Assembly (NCBI GenBank): GCA_026708685.1
Contig: JAPOUL010000098.1
Location: forward strand, 1 to 64,000
Reading direction: 5' to 3'
Length of the DNA: 64,000 bases
Source of the DNA: Bacteroidota bacterium
Lineage (GTDB): Bacteria; Bacteroidota; Rhodothermia; Rhodothermales; Bin80
In this document: piece after piece, positions 50,153 to 59,019 of the stretch
How positions within the stretch are numbered: position 1 is the first letter of the stretch
Layout of the letters: each line of letters opens with the position of its first letter
Position numbers and translations under genes: made by a program
The notes under the pieces: model-generated
The model's input: the letters and a program-made list of their open reading frames with translations, nothing else
Databases searched by the model: none
What the model was told of the DNA's origin: nothing

Positions 50153-51559
50153 CTATGGTGTGGAGCGAGATGGACGGCGGTTTCGTCCCTCTGTATCTGA
50201 GAGAGCATCACCTAAATCCTCTCGCATTTCAGCAAGGTATCCCATCAGTTGGTTGACGATGTCTGGATGAGTACTTGCAAGATTGGTGGATTCTCCGGGA
50301 TCTGATTCAAGATGGAACAACGACAGCGGGATAGAATCCTGCCTGTAAGCACCTTGAAAGGTTGGCGTGGACAGGGATGCCCCATCCATGGTACGATAGC
50401 GGTGTGGGACATGTAATTTCCATGGTCCTGATCGGACTGCCTGAAGTTCATGCACATGATAGAAAAACAGGGCATCATGTGGAGAGGGTTCTCCGTTGAT
50501 GACATCCACCAAAGACTGACCATCAAATGGGAAGGATCCCATAGGTGCCTGAATGATCTCGGCAATCGTTGGCATGATATCCATGGAGGAAGAAACCGCA
50601 CTGGTGACTCTTGGAGTGATGACTCCTGGCCAGGACATGATCATGGGGACACGGTGACCTCCTTCAAATGTGGTACCCTTGCCCTCTCGCAACGGCCCCG
50701 CTCTGCCACTATGATCCCCCTTGATTAACCATGGACCGTTATCTGAAGAAAAGATCACCAGTGTATTGCGAGTCAATTGAAGGTGATCAAGAGTTGCGAT
50801 GATCTGCCCTACAGACCAATCCATTTCCATGATCACATCGCCATAGAGTCCCGCCCCGGATTGATCCTCAAATGCATCTGATACAAAAAGAGGAACATGT
50901 GGGAAGGTATGAGGCATGTAGAGAAAGAAAGGGCTGTCACGATTAGATTCAATGAATGCAATTGCCCGTTGAGTATATCGCTTCGTGAGCAGAGACTGAT
51001 CCGGTTCCAGCTCCATCGTGGAAAATCCATCCACCAAAGGCACGGGTGGATGCTGTCTGGCAAATGGGTTTGGATTCTTGATTGCATCTGGAGTCATATC
51101 ATTGGAATAGGGAATCCCGAAATACTCATCAAATCCATGGGAGATAGGGAGATGCAACGAATCATGCCCTAAATGCCATTTCCCGAAAATTGCCGTGGCA
51201 TACCCCAATTCCTTGAGCATTTCTGCAAGCGTCCTCTCCTGGGGATGAAGTCCCCGTTTTGACTGTGGCATCAGAACATTTGGAATGCCAATCCTTTGGG
51301 GGTACATGCCAGTTAGGAAAGCGGCCCGTGAAGGTGAGCAGGAAGCGGCTACGGAATAGAAATCTGTGAACCGAAGACCGTTCGTAGCCAGTTCGTCAAG
51401 GTGTGGAGTCAACAGATCATCCGATCCATAACTACCTAAATCAACCCATCCCTGATCATCGGCAAGGATCAGAATCACATTGGGAAGAGGCTGCTGATAA
51501 TCACATCCAGTCAAAACCAGCACCGCAACCCAATAGTAATGGACCATTTTTCGAATCAT
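50153..51559 (-). CDS. Sulfatase lipoprotein (arylsulfatase family)
   Basis: This 468-residue type I sulfatase hydrolyses sulfate esters, commonly of algal or host glycans. N-terminal lipoprotein signal with LTGC (Cys19), so it is probably membrane-anchored. Metal ligands D34 and D35 lie in LADDQG. The formylglycine site is C74 in CSPSR, the Cys-type sulfatase motif that needs an anaerobic or FGE-type maturation enzyme, not found in this window. GKWHLGH and SDNGPW complete the family pattern. A sulfatase without an adjacent SusC/D pair suggests a stand-alone gene. Confidence 0.93.
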   Translation of the reverse strand: MIRKMVHYYWVAVLVLTGCDYQQPLPNVILILADDQGWVDLGSYGSDDLLTPHLDELATNGLRFTDFYSVAASCSPSRAAFLTGMYPQRIGIPNVLMPQSKRGLHPQERTLAEMLKELGYATAIFGKWHLGHDSLHLPISHGFDEYFGIPYSNDMTPDAIKNPNPFARQHPPVPLVDGFSTMELEPDQSLLTKRYTQRAIAFIESNRDSPFFLYMPHTFPHVPLFVSDAFEDQSGAGLYGDVIMEMDWSVGQIIATLDHLQLTRNTLVIFSSDNGPWLIKGDHSGRAGPLREGKGTTFEGGHRVPMIMSWPGVITPRVTSAVSSSMDIMPTIAEIIQAPMGSFPFDGQSLVDVINGEPSPHDALFFYHVHELQAVRSGPWKLHVPHRYRTMDGASLSTPTFQGAYRQDSIPLSLFHLESDPGESTNLASTHPDIVNQLMGYLAEMREDLGDALSDTEGRNRRPSRSTP

Positions 51560-51670
51560 CTATCCATTCCTGATCAAAGGAGTCGCAGTCTGGCTTCTCA
51601 AAAACATCTTTTGAGGACTGTTGATCAAATGATGACAATCAGCAGTTAGCAATTGTTCGATCGTGACGGA

Positions 51671-52489
51671 TCACAATTCATCAGGAATTGAAAGGTCACG
51701 AAATTGGTCAGAAACAAATCGTTGGGTCTCCATTGATGGACGCTCATATTCATTTCCAGTCTGCAGTGATGGTAGACTGATCTCCTCAGGCTGTATTCGT
51801 TCAAACGAAATTTGAGACAGGAGGTGATGGATACAATTGAGCCGTGCACGACGCTTGTCATCCGCTTCAACCACCCACCAGGGAGAATCAGGTAAGTCAG
51901 TATTCAAGAACATCTGATCTTTTGCTTTGGAGTATTCCACCCATCGGGCCCTAGATTCCAAATCCATTGGGCTGAGCTTCCATCGCCTTGTTGGATCTTC
52001 AAGCCTGCGGCGAAAGCGTCTCTCCTGTTCTTCTGCACTGACCGAGAACCAGTACTTAATGAGGATGATGCCACTTTGAATCAGCATTCGCTCAAACATC
52101 GGGCACTGTCGCAAAAAATCCCAGTATTCATTTTCAGTGCAGAAGCCCATGACGCGTTCAACACCGGCACGATTATACCAACTCCTGTCGAAGAGCACCA
52201 TTTCACCGCCAGCTGGTAAATGATGAACATACCGTTGAAAGTACCACTGGGACGATTCTCTTTCGGTCGGTTTTGCCAAGGCAACAACCCTACAGACACG
52301 TGGATTCAATGGAGCAAGAATCCTTTTAATCGTTCCGCCTTTTCCAGCGGCATCTCTGCCTTCAAATAAAACAACAACGCGCTTTTTCCGCACACGAATA
52401 TAGCGCTGAAGTTGGGCAAGACGAATTTGCAATAAAGCCAATTCCGTCTCATAAAACTTACGAGACAGTTTACCGTTTTGTTTTAACAT
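51671..52489 (-). CDS. ppk2: Polyphosphate kinase 2
   Basis: PPK2 transfers phosphate between polyphosphate and nucleotides; single-domain forms of this size mostly phosphorylate ADP or GDP with polyphosphate. The 272-residue P-loop protein has Walker A GRDAAGKGG (44-52), the lid residues KPTERESSQWYFQRYV, and DRSWYNR (101-107) as Walker B. The C-terminal WVVEADDKRRARLN follows. Length and motifs are typical of the class I type. It is divergent from the CoA-binding gene across 238 bases. Confidence 0.92.
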   Translation of the reverse strand: MLKQNGKLSRKFYETELALLQIRLAQLQRYIRVRKKRVVVLFEGRDAAGKGGTIKRILAPLNPRVCRVVALAKPTERESSQWYFQRYVHHLPAGGEMVLFDRSWYNRAGVERVMGFCTENEYWDFLRQCPMFERMLIQSGIILIKYWFSVSAEEQERRFRRRLEDPTRRWKLSPMDLESRARWVEYSKAKDQMFLNTDLPDSPWWVVEADDKRRARLNCIHHLLSQISFERIQPEEISLPSLQTGNEYERPSMETQRFVSDQFRDLSIPDEL

Positions 52490-52727
52490 GTGATTGTCTT
52501 TGATTTAGGGATGACAAAAAAGTGTGGATCCAAAAGTCTATCGACATTTCTGATGCTAAGGCCGTTGAATCAGCAAAGATTGGTTTTGGATCTAGTGAAT
52601 GATGGGTTGACCCATATGAGCAAAATCTTGTCAATTGAGATACGTTTTTGTTTTCATTGGTAGAATGATTGAATACTTATCCTAATACTAACACTTTCCA
52701 ATCATCAAGATACAAGCCCACGCACTC

Positions 52728-53219
52728 ATGGAACATAGAGTAGGCCCTGCATGCGACCTATCAGGTAGAATCATTCTGACGGATGATCAGCGTTCAAAAG
52801 TTCAAAATGTGGATATAGCTCAGAACATTTTGAAATCATCTCATACCATAGCCATGGTTGGGTTATCAACGAATCCCAATAAAGATAGTCATATGGTAGC
52901 TAAATTTCTGATTGATCAGGGTTTCCGAGTGATTCCTGTCCATCCGAAAGCAGATCAGATCCTTGGGCAAAAGGTCTACCGGAAAGTGACGGATATTGGT
53001 GAACCAGTAGATATCGTAAATGTATTTCGACCATCAGAGGAGTGTGCTCTTTATGCTAAACAGGCCGTTGAGATTCATGCTAAAGCAATATGGTTGCAAC
53101 TCAATATCTACAGTGAAGAAGCTGCGGATATTGCCACCGATGCTGGAATGGACATAGTGATGAATCTTTGCATCAAAATAGAATACAACCGTCTACTCGC
53201 AAATTCGGATAGCCATTAA
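52728..53219 (+). CDS. CoA-binding domain protein (YccU type)
   Basis: The 163-residue protein matches the short Rossmann CoA-binding family. IAMVGLSTNPNKDSHMVAKFL (about 43-63) gives the dinucleotide-type loop, and GFRVIPVHPKA, VDIVNVFRPSE and AIWLQLNIYSEEAAD follow the family order. A cysteine-bearing LCIKIE ends it. The first 35 residues are an unusual extension; an internal start may be used but no better ATG is visible. The ligand is probably acyl-CoA or CoA; the biological role is not settled. Confidence 0.88.
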   Translation: MEHRVGPACDLSGRIILTDDQRSKVQNVDIAQNILKSSHTIAMVGLSTNPNKDSHMVAKFLIDQGFRVIPVHPKADQILGQKVYRKVTDIGEPVDIVNVFRPSEECALYAKQAVEIHAKAIWLQLNIYSEEAADIATDAGMDIVMNLCIKIEYNRLLANSDSH

Positions 53220-53364
53220 CATACTGTGCCCATTCATGATTTGTGATGATGAGATATCTCCCGTCCAATTTCAACAGTTAGACAATTCACAGCACAAATT
53301 CTAGCATGTGAAACGAAATGTAGCCTCGGATCCTATTGGCAGATCGACCGTCAATGCTCAACTC

Positions 53365-54345
53365 CTACTCAGGGATCTTAAACCGAGGGGAAACAAGAGA
53401 TTGATCATCAAGATGGGTCGTAATTTGAACGATCCTTGCAAGATTGGGACTATAAACAGTCACCGTTTTCTCTGCAGGATGATCAAGGTCGTGCGAGATC
53501 GTAGGATGATCAACGACATCCATGACATCAACATTAATGGCTTGCAGCGATTCTGGATAACGCAGTTTTCCGTAGGGTACTGAGCTGGACAATACGATCT
53601 GTCCACCCGTCGTGGCAATCTCAATCTGGGCAATGGGTGTCGTTTTGACGATCCGTTGCAGGTGCTCATTTGTTTTGGCAACGGACCATCCAGCCGTTTC
53701 GGTTACCCCGAGGAAGGCATCAATCAATCCGGCTTGAGCCACCATCTGTTTTGACAGAACCGCATCAAAAACGGACCGAACTTCTGCAACGCGAGATGTA
53801 TATTGAGATGAGAGAAGTTCGGCCTCACCAAATGCAGCCAAGGCTGCGGTCATCACGGGAGAGGCATAGCTGTTGTTTAGCAATCCCTGTTCCTCAAATG
53901 CCAGAGCATTGCCAACCTGAACAATCCGAGGTTGATCAATCCCACTCACACCAACATATTTGAAGATATCCCAGTCAATTTCACGAGTTTGTGCAGCTTG
54001 GGTGATGCATTCATCGCTGTCAATGTTAGCGGAGAGCAGTGGAAAGAAAGCAGATGCCTGAGGCTGGGCAGTGGAATCATCAGAAAACCGAAAATTGATC
54101 GGCTGACCATCATCCCCCCGGACATTGGTAAGATACACCGATCCTTCGGAGTCGGTCACCCAAAGTTCATCCAATACTGTTTTATCTAAAATAGCATCAA
54201 AAATAGATATGATCTCTGAAGGTGAATGACCATGACCTTCGGCTGCAGCCACCAGATGAGCACAGATTCGGGCCTGTCCAGTCATTTGTTCATCTAGTAG
54301 TAGATCAAGTCCTTTAGCAATGACTGCAAGAGATAGCTGACTCAT
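53365..54345 (-). CDS. Duplicated sensor-like protein, unrecognised
   Basis: The 326-residue protein has no TM segment or signal peptide. Two halves resemble each other. Residues 12-75 (LLLDEQMTGQARICAHL..., then DELWVTDSEGSVYLTN) align with about 200-260 (AVLSKQMVAQAGLIDAF..., then AQIEIATTGGQIVLSS): helix, helix, then a sensor-type beta hairpin. The first half continues FRFSDDSTAQPQASAFFPLL, like Cache/PAS-related ligand-binding folds usually attached to kinases or chemoreceptors. No output domain is present, so it could act as a soluble sensor subunit. It is divergent from the type III mod gene and its function is not known. Confidence 0.7.
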   Translation of the reverse strand: MSQLSLAVIAKGLDLLLDEQMTGQARICAHLVAAAEGHGHSPSEIISIFDAILDKTVLDELWVTDSEGSVYLTNVRGDDGQPINFRFSDDSTAQPQASAFFPLLSANIDSDECITQAAQTREIDWDIFKYVGVSGIDQPRIVQVGNALAFEEQGLLNNSYASPVMTAALAAFGEAELLSSQYTSRVAEVRSVFDAVLSKQMVAQAGLIDAFLGVTETAGWSVAKTNEHLQRIVKTTPIAQIEIATTGGQIVLSSSVPYGKLRYPESLQAINVDVMDVVDHPTISHDLDHPAEKTVTVYSPNLARIVQITTHLDDQSLVSPRFKIPE

Positions 54346-54806
54346 GGGAACTAAAGATTAGTTGATGATGAAGAGAAATAGAAGCGTATGATACGTAAAT
54401 TTACGACAAATTGATCATTATCGTAATACTTCATCAAAAAGGGGAAGATCATTGACTATATTGAGCTTCCTAATCTGAACTCGTCTATTGAAATCGACTC
54501 ATGGGTGGTAGAAGCATTGATTATTTGATTTGATGTATCCTGTGGAAAACAATCCATCATTTTGTACATAAAACAAACTGATATTTCAGCGTCCAACAAG
54601 GTTGGTTATTGATGATCGGACATACGCACGCAATTGTATATGAGCCAAGCCAAGGATCATCGCAGTTCATATCTGCTTTGAAACAATCGTATGGATTGGT
54701 GTTATACGTTGATTGCACTGTTGAAAACACCCTAAGTTGTTCAACTTTTAAGGGTGATGTTCAATTTCAGTTTATCTGGTATTCATTATTAGTCTTGTGA
54801 GAGCCT
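54346..54806. other. Divergent intergenic region upstream of mod
   Basis: This 461-base A/T-rich stretch should contain the mod-res promoter. It holds an imperfect hairpin at 54728-54756. A 63-codon frame (54609-54800) has no support and covers this hairpin, so it is not called. Confidence 0.4.
54728..54756. promoter_or_regulatory. Imperfect inverted repeat upstream of mod
   Basis: The arm CACCCTAAGTTG (54728-54739) is nearly repeated in inverted form by CAACTTTTAAGGGTG (54742-54756), with a 2-base centre and two extra T in the right arm. It lies about 50 bases before the mod start, so it could be an operator or an mRNA leader hairpin controlling methylase expression. Confidence 0.4.
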
Positions 54807-56411
54807 ATGCCACGCCTTCAATTTAAGGGGAAGATTTTAGTGGAAAATTATCATATGTCTGTTCCCTTCCACGAACTGATTGCATCGCGAGAAAAAGGAT
54901 TAAGTCCTCAATCAAGTTTACATGATAATCTCATTCTTCATGGAGATAACTTAGCGGCTTTAAAATCTCTGCTACCGTTTTACCGTGAACAGGTAAAATG
55001 TATTTTCATTGATCCTCCCTACAACACGGGGAATGAAAGTTGGGAGTATAACGATAATGTAAACTCACCATTGATCAAGGATTGGTTAGGAAAAACTGTG
55101 GATCGTGATGATCTTACTCGGCATGACAAGTGGCTATGTATGATGATGCCCCGTCTTAAACTGCTTCACCAACTGCTACGTAAGGATGGAGTGATCTTTG
55201 TATCGATTGATGACAACGAGATGCACCATCTCAGATGTTTGATGAATGAAGTGTTTGGTGAAGAGAATTTCTTAGCAAGTTTCATATGGCATCACCGAAA
55301 AAGCAAGCAGAATGATATCCGTGTGTCATTGGGGCACAATTACATTCTAGGATATACGAAAAACGAGACTCATTTTGAACTCAAGTCCATTCCAGTGAAT
55401 GAGAGTCAGTTCTCTAACCCCGACAATGATCCTCGTGGACCATGGACACTTGATCCTATGGATGCTCCCAATATCTGCCCCAATCTTACTTATGAAATCA
55501 TAAATCCAAATACAGGGAAAAGTTATTATCCACCAAAAGGACGGTGTTGGCAATTTTGCAAAGAAAAATATGAACAGGCACTTGAGGAGGGACGAATCGT
55601 ATTTGGACGGACAGGACGGGCAAAGCCCCAGTATAAACGATACTTAGAGGAGGCAAAACAAAAGGGACGGTCAGTGTCAACCATATGGCAGGATGTTGGA
55701 ACGGCAACCAACGCTACAGAAGAATTAAATCAGATTTTTGGTGAGAAAGGAGTTTTCAAAACTCCCAAGCCAAGCGACTTGATTCGTAAGTTGGTCCTCC
55801 TGTCTACGGATCACGACTCTGTTGTTCTTGATTCATTTGCAGGCTCTGGTACCACAGCTCATGCGGTCCTCGCTCAAAATCTGGAAGATGGCGGGAACAG
55901 ACGATTTATTTTAGTGGAGTGCGAAGATTATGCAGAATCTACGACCGCTGAGCGTGTTCGACGGGTTATTCAAGGAGTTCCCGATTCCAAAAATGAATCT
56001 CTTAATGCAGGGCTCGGTGGCACATTTAGCTATTATACATTAGGAAGGCCTATGAAACAGGAATCGCTTCTTGACGGTTCTCATCTGCCATCGTGGGAAA
56101 ATTTGAGTTCCTACATCTTCTTCACTGCCACTGGTCAAGAATTTGACCTCAATGTGATCAACCACGATACTGGCTATATCGGTCAGACCAACTCCCATGA
56201 TGTATTCCTTCTCTACGAGCCTGATGTAGATCAACTTAAGAACCTTGCATTATCACTGTCCGAGGCTCGTGCATTACCCGCAAGTCCCAGAAGAAAACTT
56301 GTCTTTGCACCTGCAAAATACCTAGATCAGGAGTTTCTTCATAAGTATAATATTGACTTTCAGCAACTGCCTTTTCAGATATACGAGGCGATTGATCCAG
56401 ATGAAAAATGA
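54807..56411 (+). CDS. mod: Type III restriction-modification methyltransferase (Mod)
   Basis: This 534-residue N6-adenine methyltransferase also supplies DNA recognition to the type III complex. The start is supported by the family opening MPRLQFKGK. The catalytic motif DPPY is at 69-72 (IDPPYNTGNE) and the AdoMet motif FAGSG at 344-348, in the beta-class order (DPPY before FxGxG). KWLCMMMPRLKLLHQLLRKDGVIFVSIDDNEMHHL (about 110-145) is diagnostic of Mod. The central part between the motifs (about 200-330) carries the target-recognition region. It overlaps res by ATGA. The motif recognised cannot be predicted. Confidence 0.95.
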   Translation: MPRLQFKGKILVENYHMSVPFHELIASREKGLSPQSSLHDNLILHGDNLAALKSLLPFYREQVKCIFIDPPYNTGNESWEYNDNVNSPLIKDWLGKTVDRDDLTRHDKWLCMMMPRLKLLHQLLRKDGVIFVSIDDNEMHHLRCLMNEVFGEENFLASFIWHHRKSKQNDIRVSLGHNYILGYTKNETHFELKSIPVNESQFSNPDNDPRGPWTLDPMDAPNICPNLTYEIINPNTGKSYYPPKGRCWQFCKEKYEQALEEGRIVFGRTGRAKPQYKRYLEEAKQKGRSVSTIWQDVGTATNATEELNQIFGEKGVFKTPKPSDLIRKLVLLSTDHDSVVLDSFAGSGTTAHAVLAQNLEDGGNRRFILVECEDYAESTTAERVRRVIQGVPDSKNESLNAGLGGTFSYYTLGRPMKQESLLDGSHLPSWENLSSYIFFTATGQEFDLNVINHDTGYIGQTNSHDVFLLYEPDVDQLKNLALSLSEARALPASPRRKLVFAPAKYLDQEFLHKYNIDFQQLPFQIYEAIDPDEK

Positions 56412-58933
56412 TTCTAAAGGATTACCAAAAACGGGCACTTGATGTTGTGACGGAGTTTCTTCGATACTTAGCTGTTACAAAAGAAAAAGATAAGCGAGAT
56501 AGAATAGAAGACTCTGAATGGGGAGGTTTTAATTGGGTGCGACGTGCGTGGGAAAAAGTCTTGCCGAATAGAGAATATAAGAGTCGCCAAAATGGATTGG
56601 GGGAACATCTTCCTGTGTTCTGTCTCAAGGTTCCTACTGGGGGTGGGAAAACATTGTTAGCCACTCGTGTGATAGATCTCGTAAATGTACATTTTCGCCA
56701 GAGTCGACGCGGCTTGATACTTTGGATTGTGCCAACGAATCAGATTTACACGCAGACTCTCAAGGCTCTCAAGGATCTTAATCATCCATATCGTCAACAA
56801 CTTGACTTGTCATCTGGCCAACGTACTTGCATCTATGAAAAAACATCATCTTTTGGTCCTCAGGATGTATCAGAGAACTTATGCATTCTTCTGCTCATGC
56901 TTCCGTCAGCCAATCGCGGTTTAACCAAGAAAGATCAACTCAGGATCTATCGTGACAACGGAGGATTTGACCAGTTTTTCCCCTCAGATGATGAATCCTC
57001 AAAGCATGCTAAATTACGTAAACATTTTCCCAATTTAGACACCTTTAGTCAGCATGGGGCATTGGGTGCAAAAATTGTAAAAACCTCACTGGGAAACACC
57101 TTACGTATTCTCAAACCATTGATCATTTTAGATGAGGGACACAAAGCATACAGCGACAATGCGAGACAAACACTTGAGGGCTTTAATCCGTGTATGATTG
57201 TTGAGCTTTCAGCCACACCGAGCAAGCTTTCAAATATCCTCGTTGATATTCGCGGAGTGGAACTCAATGCAGAGGAAATGATCAAGCTTGATCTTCATAT
57301 TCGTAATAAAAAGGATAGTGACTGGCAAAGTACACTCCATGAATCTATCCAGCATCGTCAATTTCTTGAATCTGAAGCCCGACGTTACGAAGCCGAGACT
57401 GGCATTTATATTCGTCCTATTTGTGTCATCCAAGTGGAAAGAACGGGTAAAAATCAGCGAATGTCTGGATATATTCATGCCGATGATGTTAGAGAGTTTT
57501 TATTAAAGAATTCTGCAATCAAACCGGAGCATATCGCGATCAAGACGAGTGACAGAGATGATCTCATAGATATTGAGGAAGAGGAAGGTTTAATGTCCCG
57601 CAATTACTCTGTTCGTTTTATCATTACGAAACAGGCTCTGCAAGAAGGATGGGACTGTTCTTTTGCTTATCTACTGACCATCCTTACGAACCCAATGTCC
57701 AAGACTGGTTTGACACAACTCGTTGGGAGGATCCTTCGGCAACCCTACGCACACAAGACTGGCATATCCTGTTTAGATGAGAGTTATGTTTATTGCTTTA
57801 GTCAAAGCGGTAATGAAATTCTGAAGGATATCAAGAAAGGATTCCATCTTGATGGATTGCAAGGGCTTGAACCGATCAGTACATCAAGTGCAGACGATTT
57901 GACAAAAAGACAACAACAAAAGATCAAACCAAGAACACGCTATCAAACAGCCGTTCGTGATCTTCTTCTACCCGCATTCATGATTCAAGATGGGAGTCAA
58001 TGGAGACTGGTTCATTATAATACAGATATTCTATCCCAATTACCTTGGGAAGAAATTGATATTTCTCCGATCGGGGAGTTAAAACTTGAAGAAAAGAGTC
58101 ATGGAAATGACGATTTTGTGGTGAATCTATCAACAGAGTATCACATTGAACAATCCCAGAATTCTACTGATATTACATCAGTGGATTTAAGCACATTTAC
58201 AAGTCATCTCATTGATATCGTTCCGAATCCTTGGCATTGTTATCGTATGATTGAGAATACATACAGTATGTTGTGCAAACGTTATTCTGTCAGTTATTTA
58301 GCCAACAACTCCGTCTTTATCATTGAGCAACTCCGCCAACTACTGGAGAAAGAACGAGACCGTCTTTCAAAAAGAATTTTCTATTGTCTTTTGGAAGTGG
58401 AAACGATTAGGTTTCTTGTAGTTACAGATGATCTTGGACTGAATCGCTTACCCGAGGAAATTGATTATCCAAGTGGTAAGCGTGCGAACAGGGAAGACGG
58501 TGCCCCCTATCAGATGAGTCTATTTGAAGTGATTGCTGAAGATGAGCTTAATCAATTAGAAACTAAAGTTGCTACGTATCTTGATCAGCAAGCTAGACTC
58601 TTTTTCTTGTATCGGAATCGGGCACGAAAGGATTATTATGTTCAAGGGTGGAAACCTCATAAAATCTATGCAGATTTTGTTGTAACCCTCAGTGAGAATA
58701 CTCTTGATGATATAGAAACATTTCAGGAAGTATTTGTGGTTGAAACTAAAGGTCTTCACTTGTCTAAATCTGAGGATACTGACTACAAGCGATCAATCTT
58801 TGATGTGTGCAACCAGCATGCCCAAAAAGTTGGCTGGGCAAAATTAGCTCCCAAGATGCAAGATATTGTGCTGCGCTACAGTGTCTTGGATGAAAAAGAT
58901 TGGGAAGCAAGATTGAATAGTATGCTCACTTGA
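56408..58933 (+). CDS. res: Type III restriction enzyme, helicase-nuclease subunit (Res)
   Basis: Res is the ATP-dependent translocase and nuclease of the type III system; with Mod it cuts unmethylated DNA after head-to-head sites communicate. The 841-residue protein has Walker A PTGGGKT (around 75-81), the DEGH box (D242), ELSATP, ALQEGWDCSFAYLLTIL and the motif VI QLVGRILRQPYA. A PD-(D/E)XK nuclease near the C-terminus has D756 (YADF) and E779-T-K781 (VETKG). All motifs look intact. A QMSLF segment (702-706) precedes the nuclease. The 4-base overlap with mod couples the two. Confidence 0.95.
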   Translation: MILKDYQKRALDVVTEFLRYLAVTKEKDKRDRIEDSEWGGFNWVRRAWEKVLPNREYKSRQNGLGEHLPVFCLKVPTGGGKTLLATRVIDLVNVHFRQSRRGLILWIVPTNQIYTQTLKALKDLNHPYRQQLDLSSGQRTCIYEKTSSFGPQDVSENLCILLLMLPSANRGLTKKDQLRIYRDNGGFDQFFPSDDESSKHAKLRKHFPNLDTFSQHGALGAKIVKTSLGNTLRILKPLIILDEGHKAYSDNARQTLEGFNPCMIVELSATPSKLSNILVDIRGVELNAEEMIKLDLHIRNKKDSDWQSTLHESIQHRQFLESEARRYEAETGIYIRPICVIQVERTGKNQRMSGYIHADDVREFLLKNSAIKPEHIAIKTSDRDDLIDIEEEEGLMSRNYSVRFIITKQALQEGWDCSFAYLLTILTNPMSKTGLTQLVGRILRQPYAHKTGISCLDESYVYCFSQSGNEILKDIKKGFHLDGLQGLEPISTSSADDLTKRQQQKIKPRTRYQTAVRDLLLPAFMIQDGSQWRLVHYNTDILSQLPWEEIDISPIGELKLEEKSHGNDDFVVNLSTEYHIEQSQNSTDITSVDLSTFTSHLIDIVPNPWHCYRMIENTYSMLCKRYSVSYLANNSVFIIEQLRQLLEKERDRLSKRIFYCLLEVETIRFLVVTDDLGLNRLPEEIDYPSGKRANREDGAPYQMSLFEVIAEDELNQLETKVATYLDQQARLFFLYRNRARKDYYVQGWKPHKIYADFVVTLSENTLDDIETFQEVFVVETKGLHLSKSEDTDYKRSIFDVCNQHAQKVGWAKLAPKMQDIVLRYSVLDEKDWEARLNSMLT

Positions 58934-58942
58934 AAATATTGC

Positions 58943-58971
58943 TCTGAATCATGGAACAACACGAAATTCAG
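58943..58971 (+). terminator. Weak hairpin after res
   Basis: CTGAAT (58943-58948) and ATTCAG (58966-58971) can pair across a 17-base loop, and a T-rich stretch (ATTTATTTT) starts seven bases later. The stem is short and the loop long, so termination is only possible. Confidence 0.25.
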
Positions 58972-59019
58972 ATCAATTTATTTTAATCATAGTAATCACC
59001 ATTCTATCCCCCAATAACT

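Noticed and set aside
50003-50200. A 65-codon plus-strand frame before the sulfatase end
   Set aside because: It overlaps the sulfatase on the other strand and has no family resemblance.
54609-54800. A 63-codon frame directly upstream of mod
   Set aside because: It covers the inverted repeat region, has no family signal, and mod has its own well-supported start.
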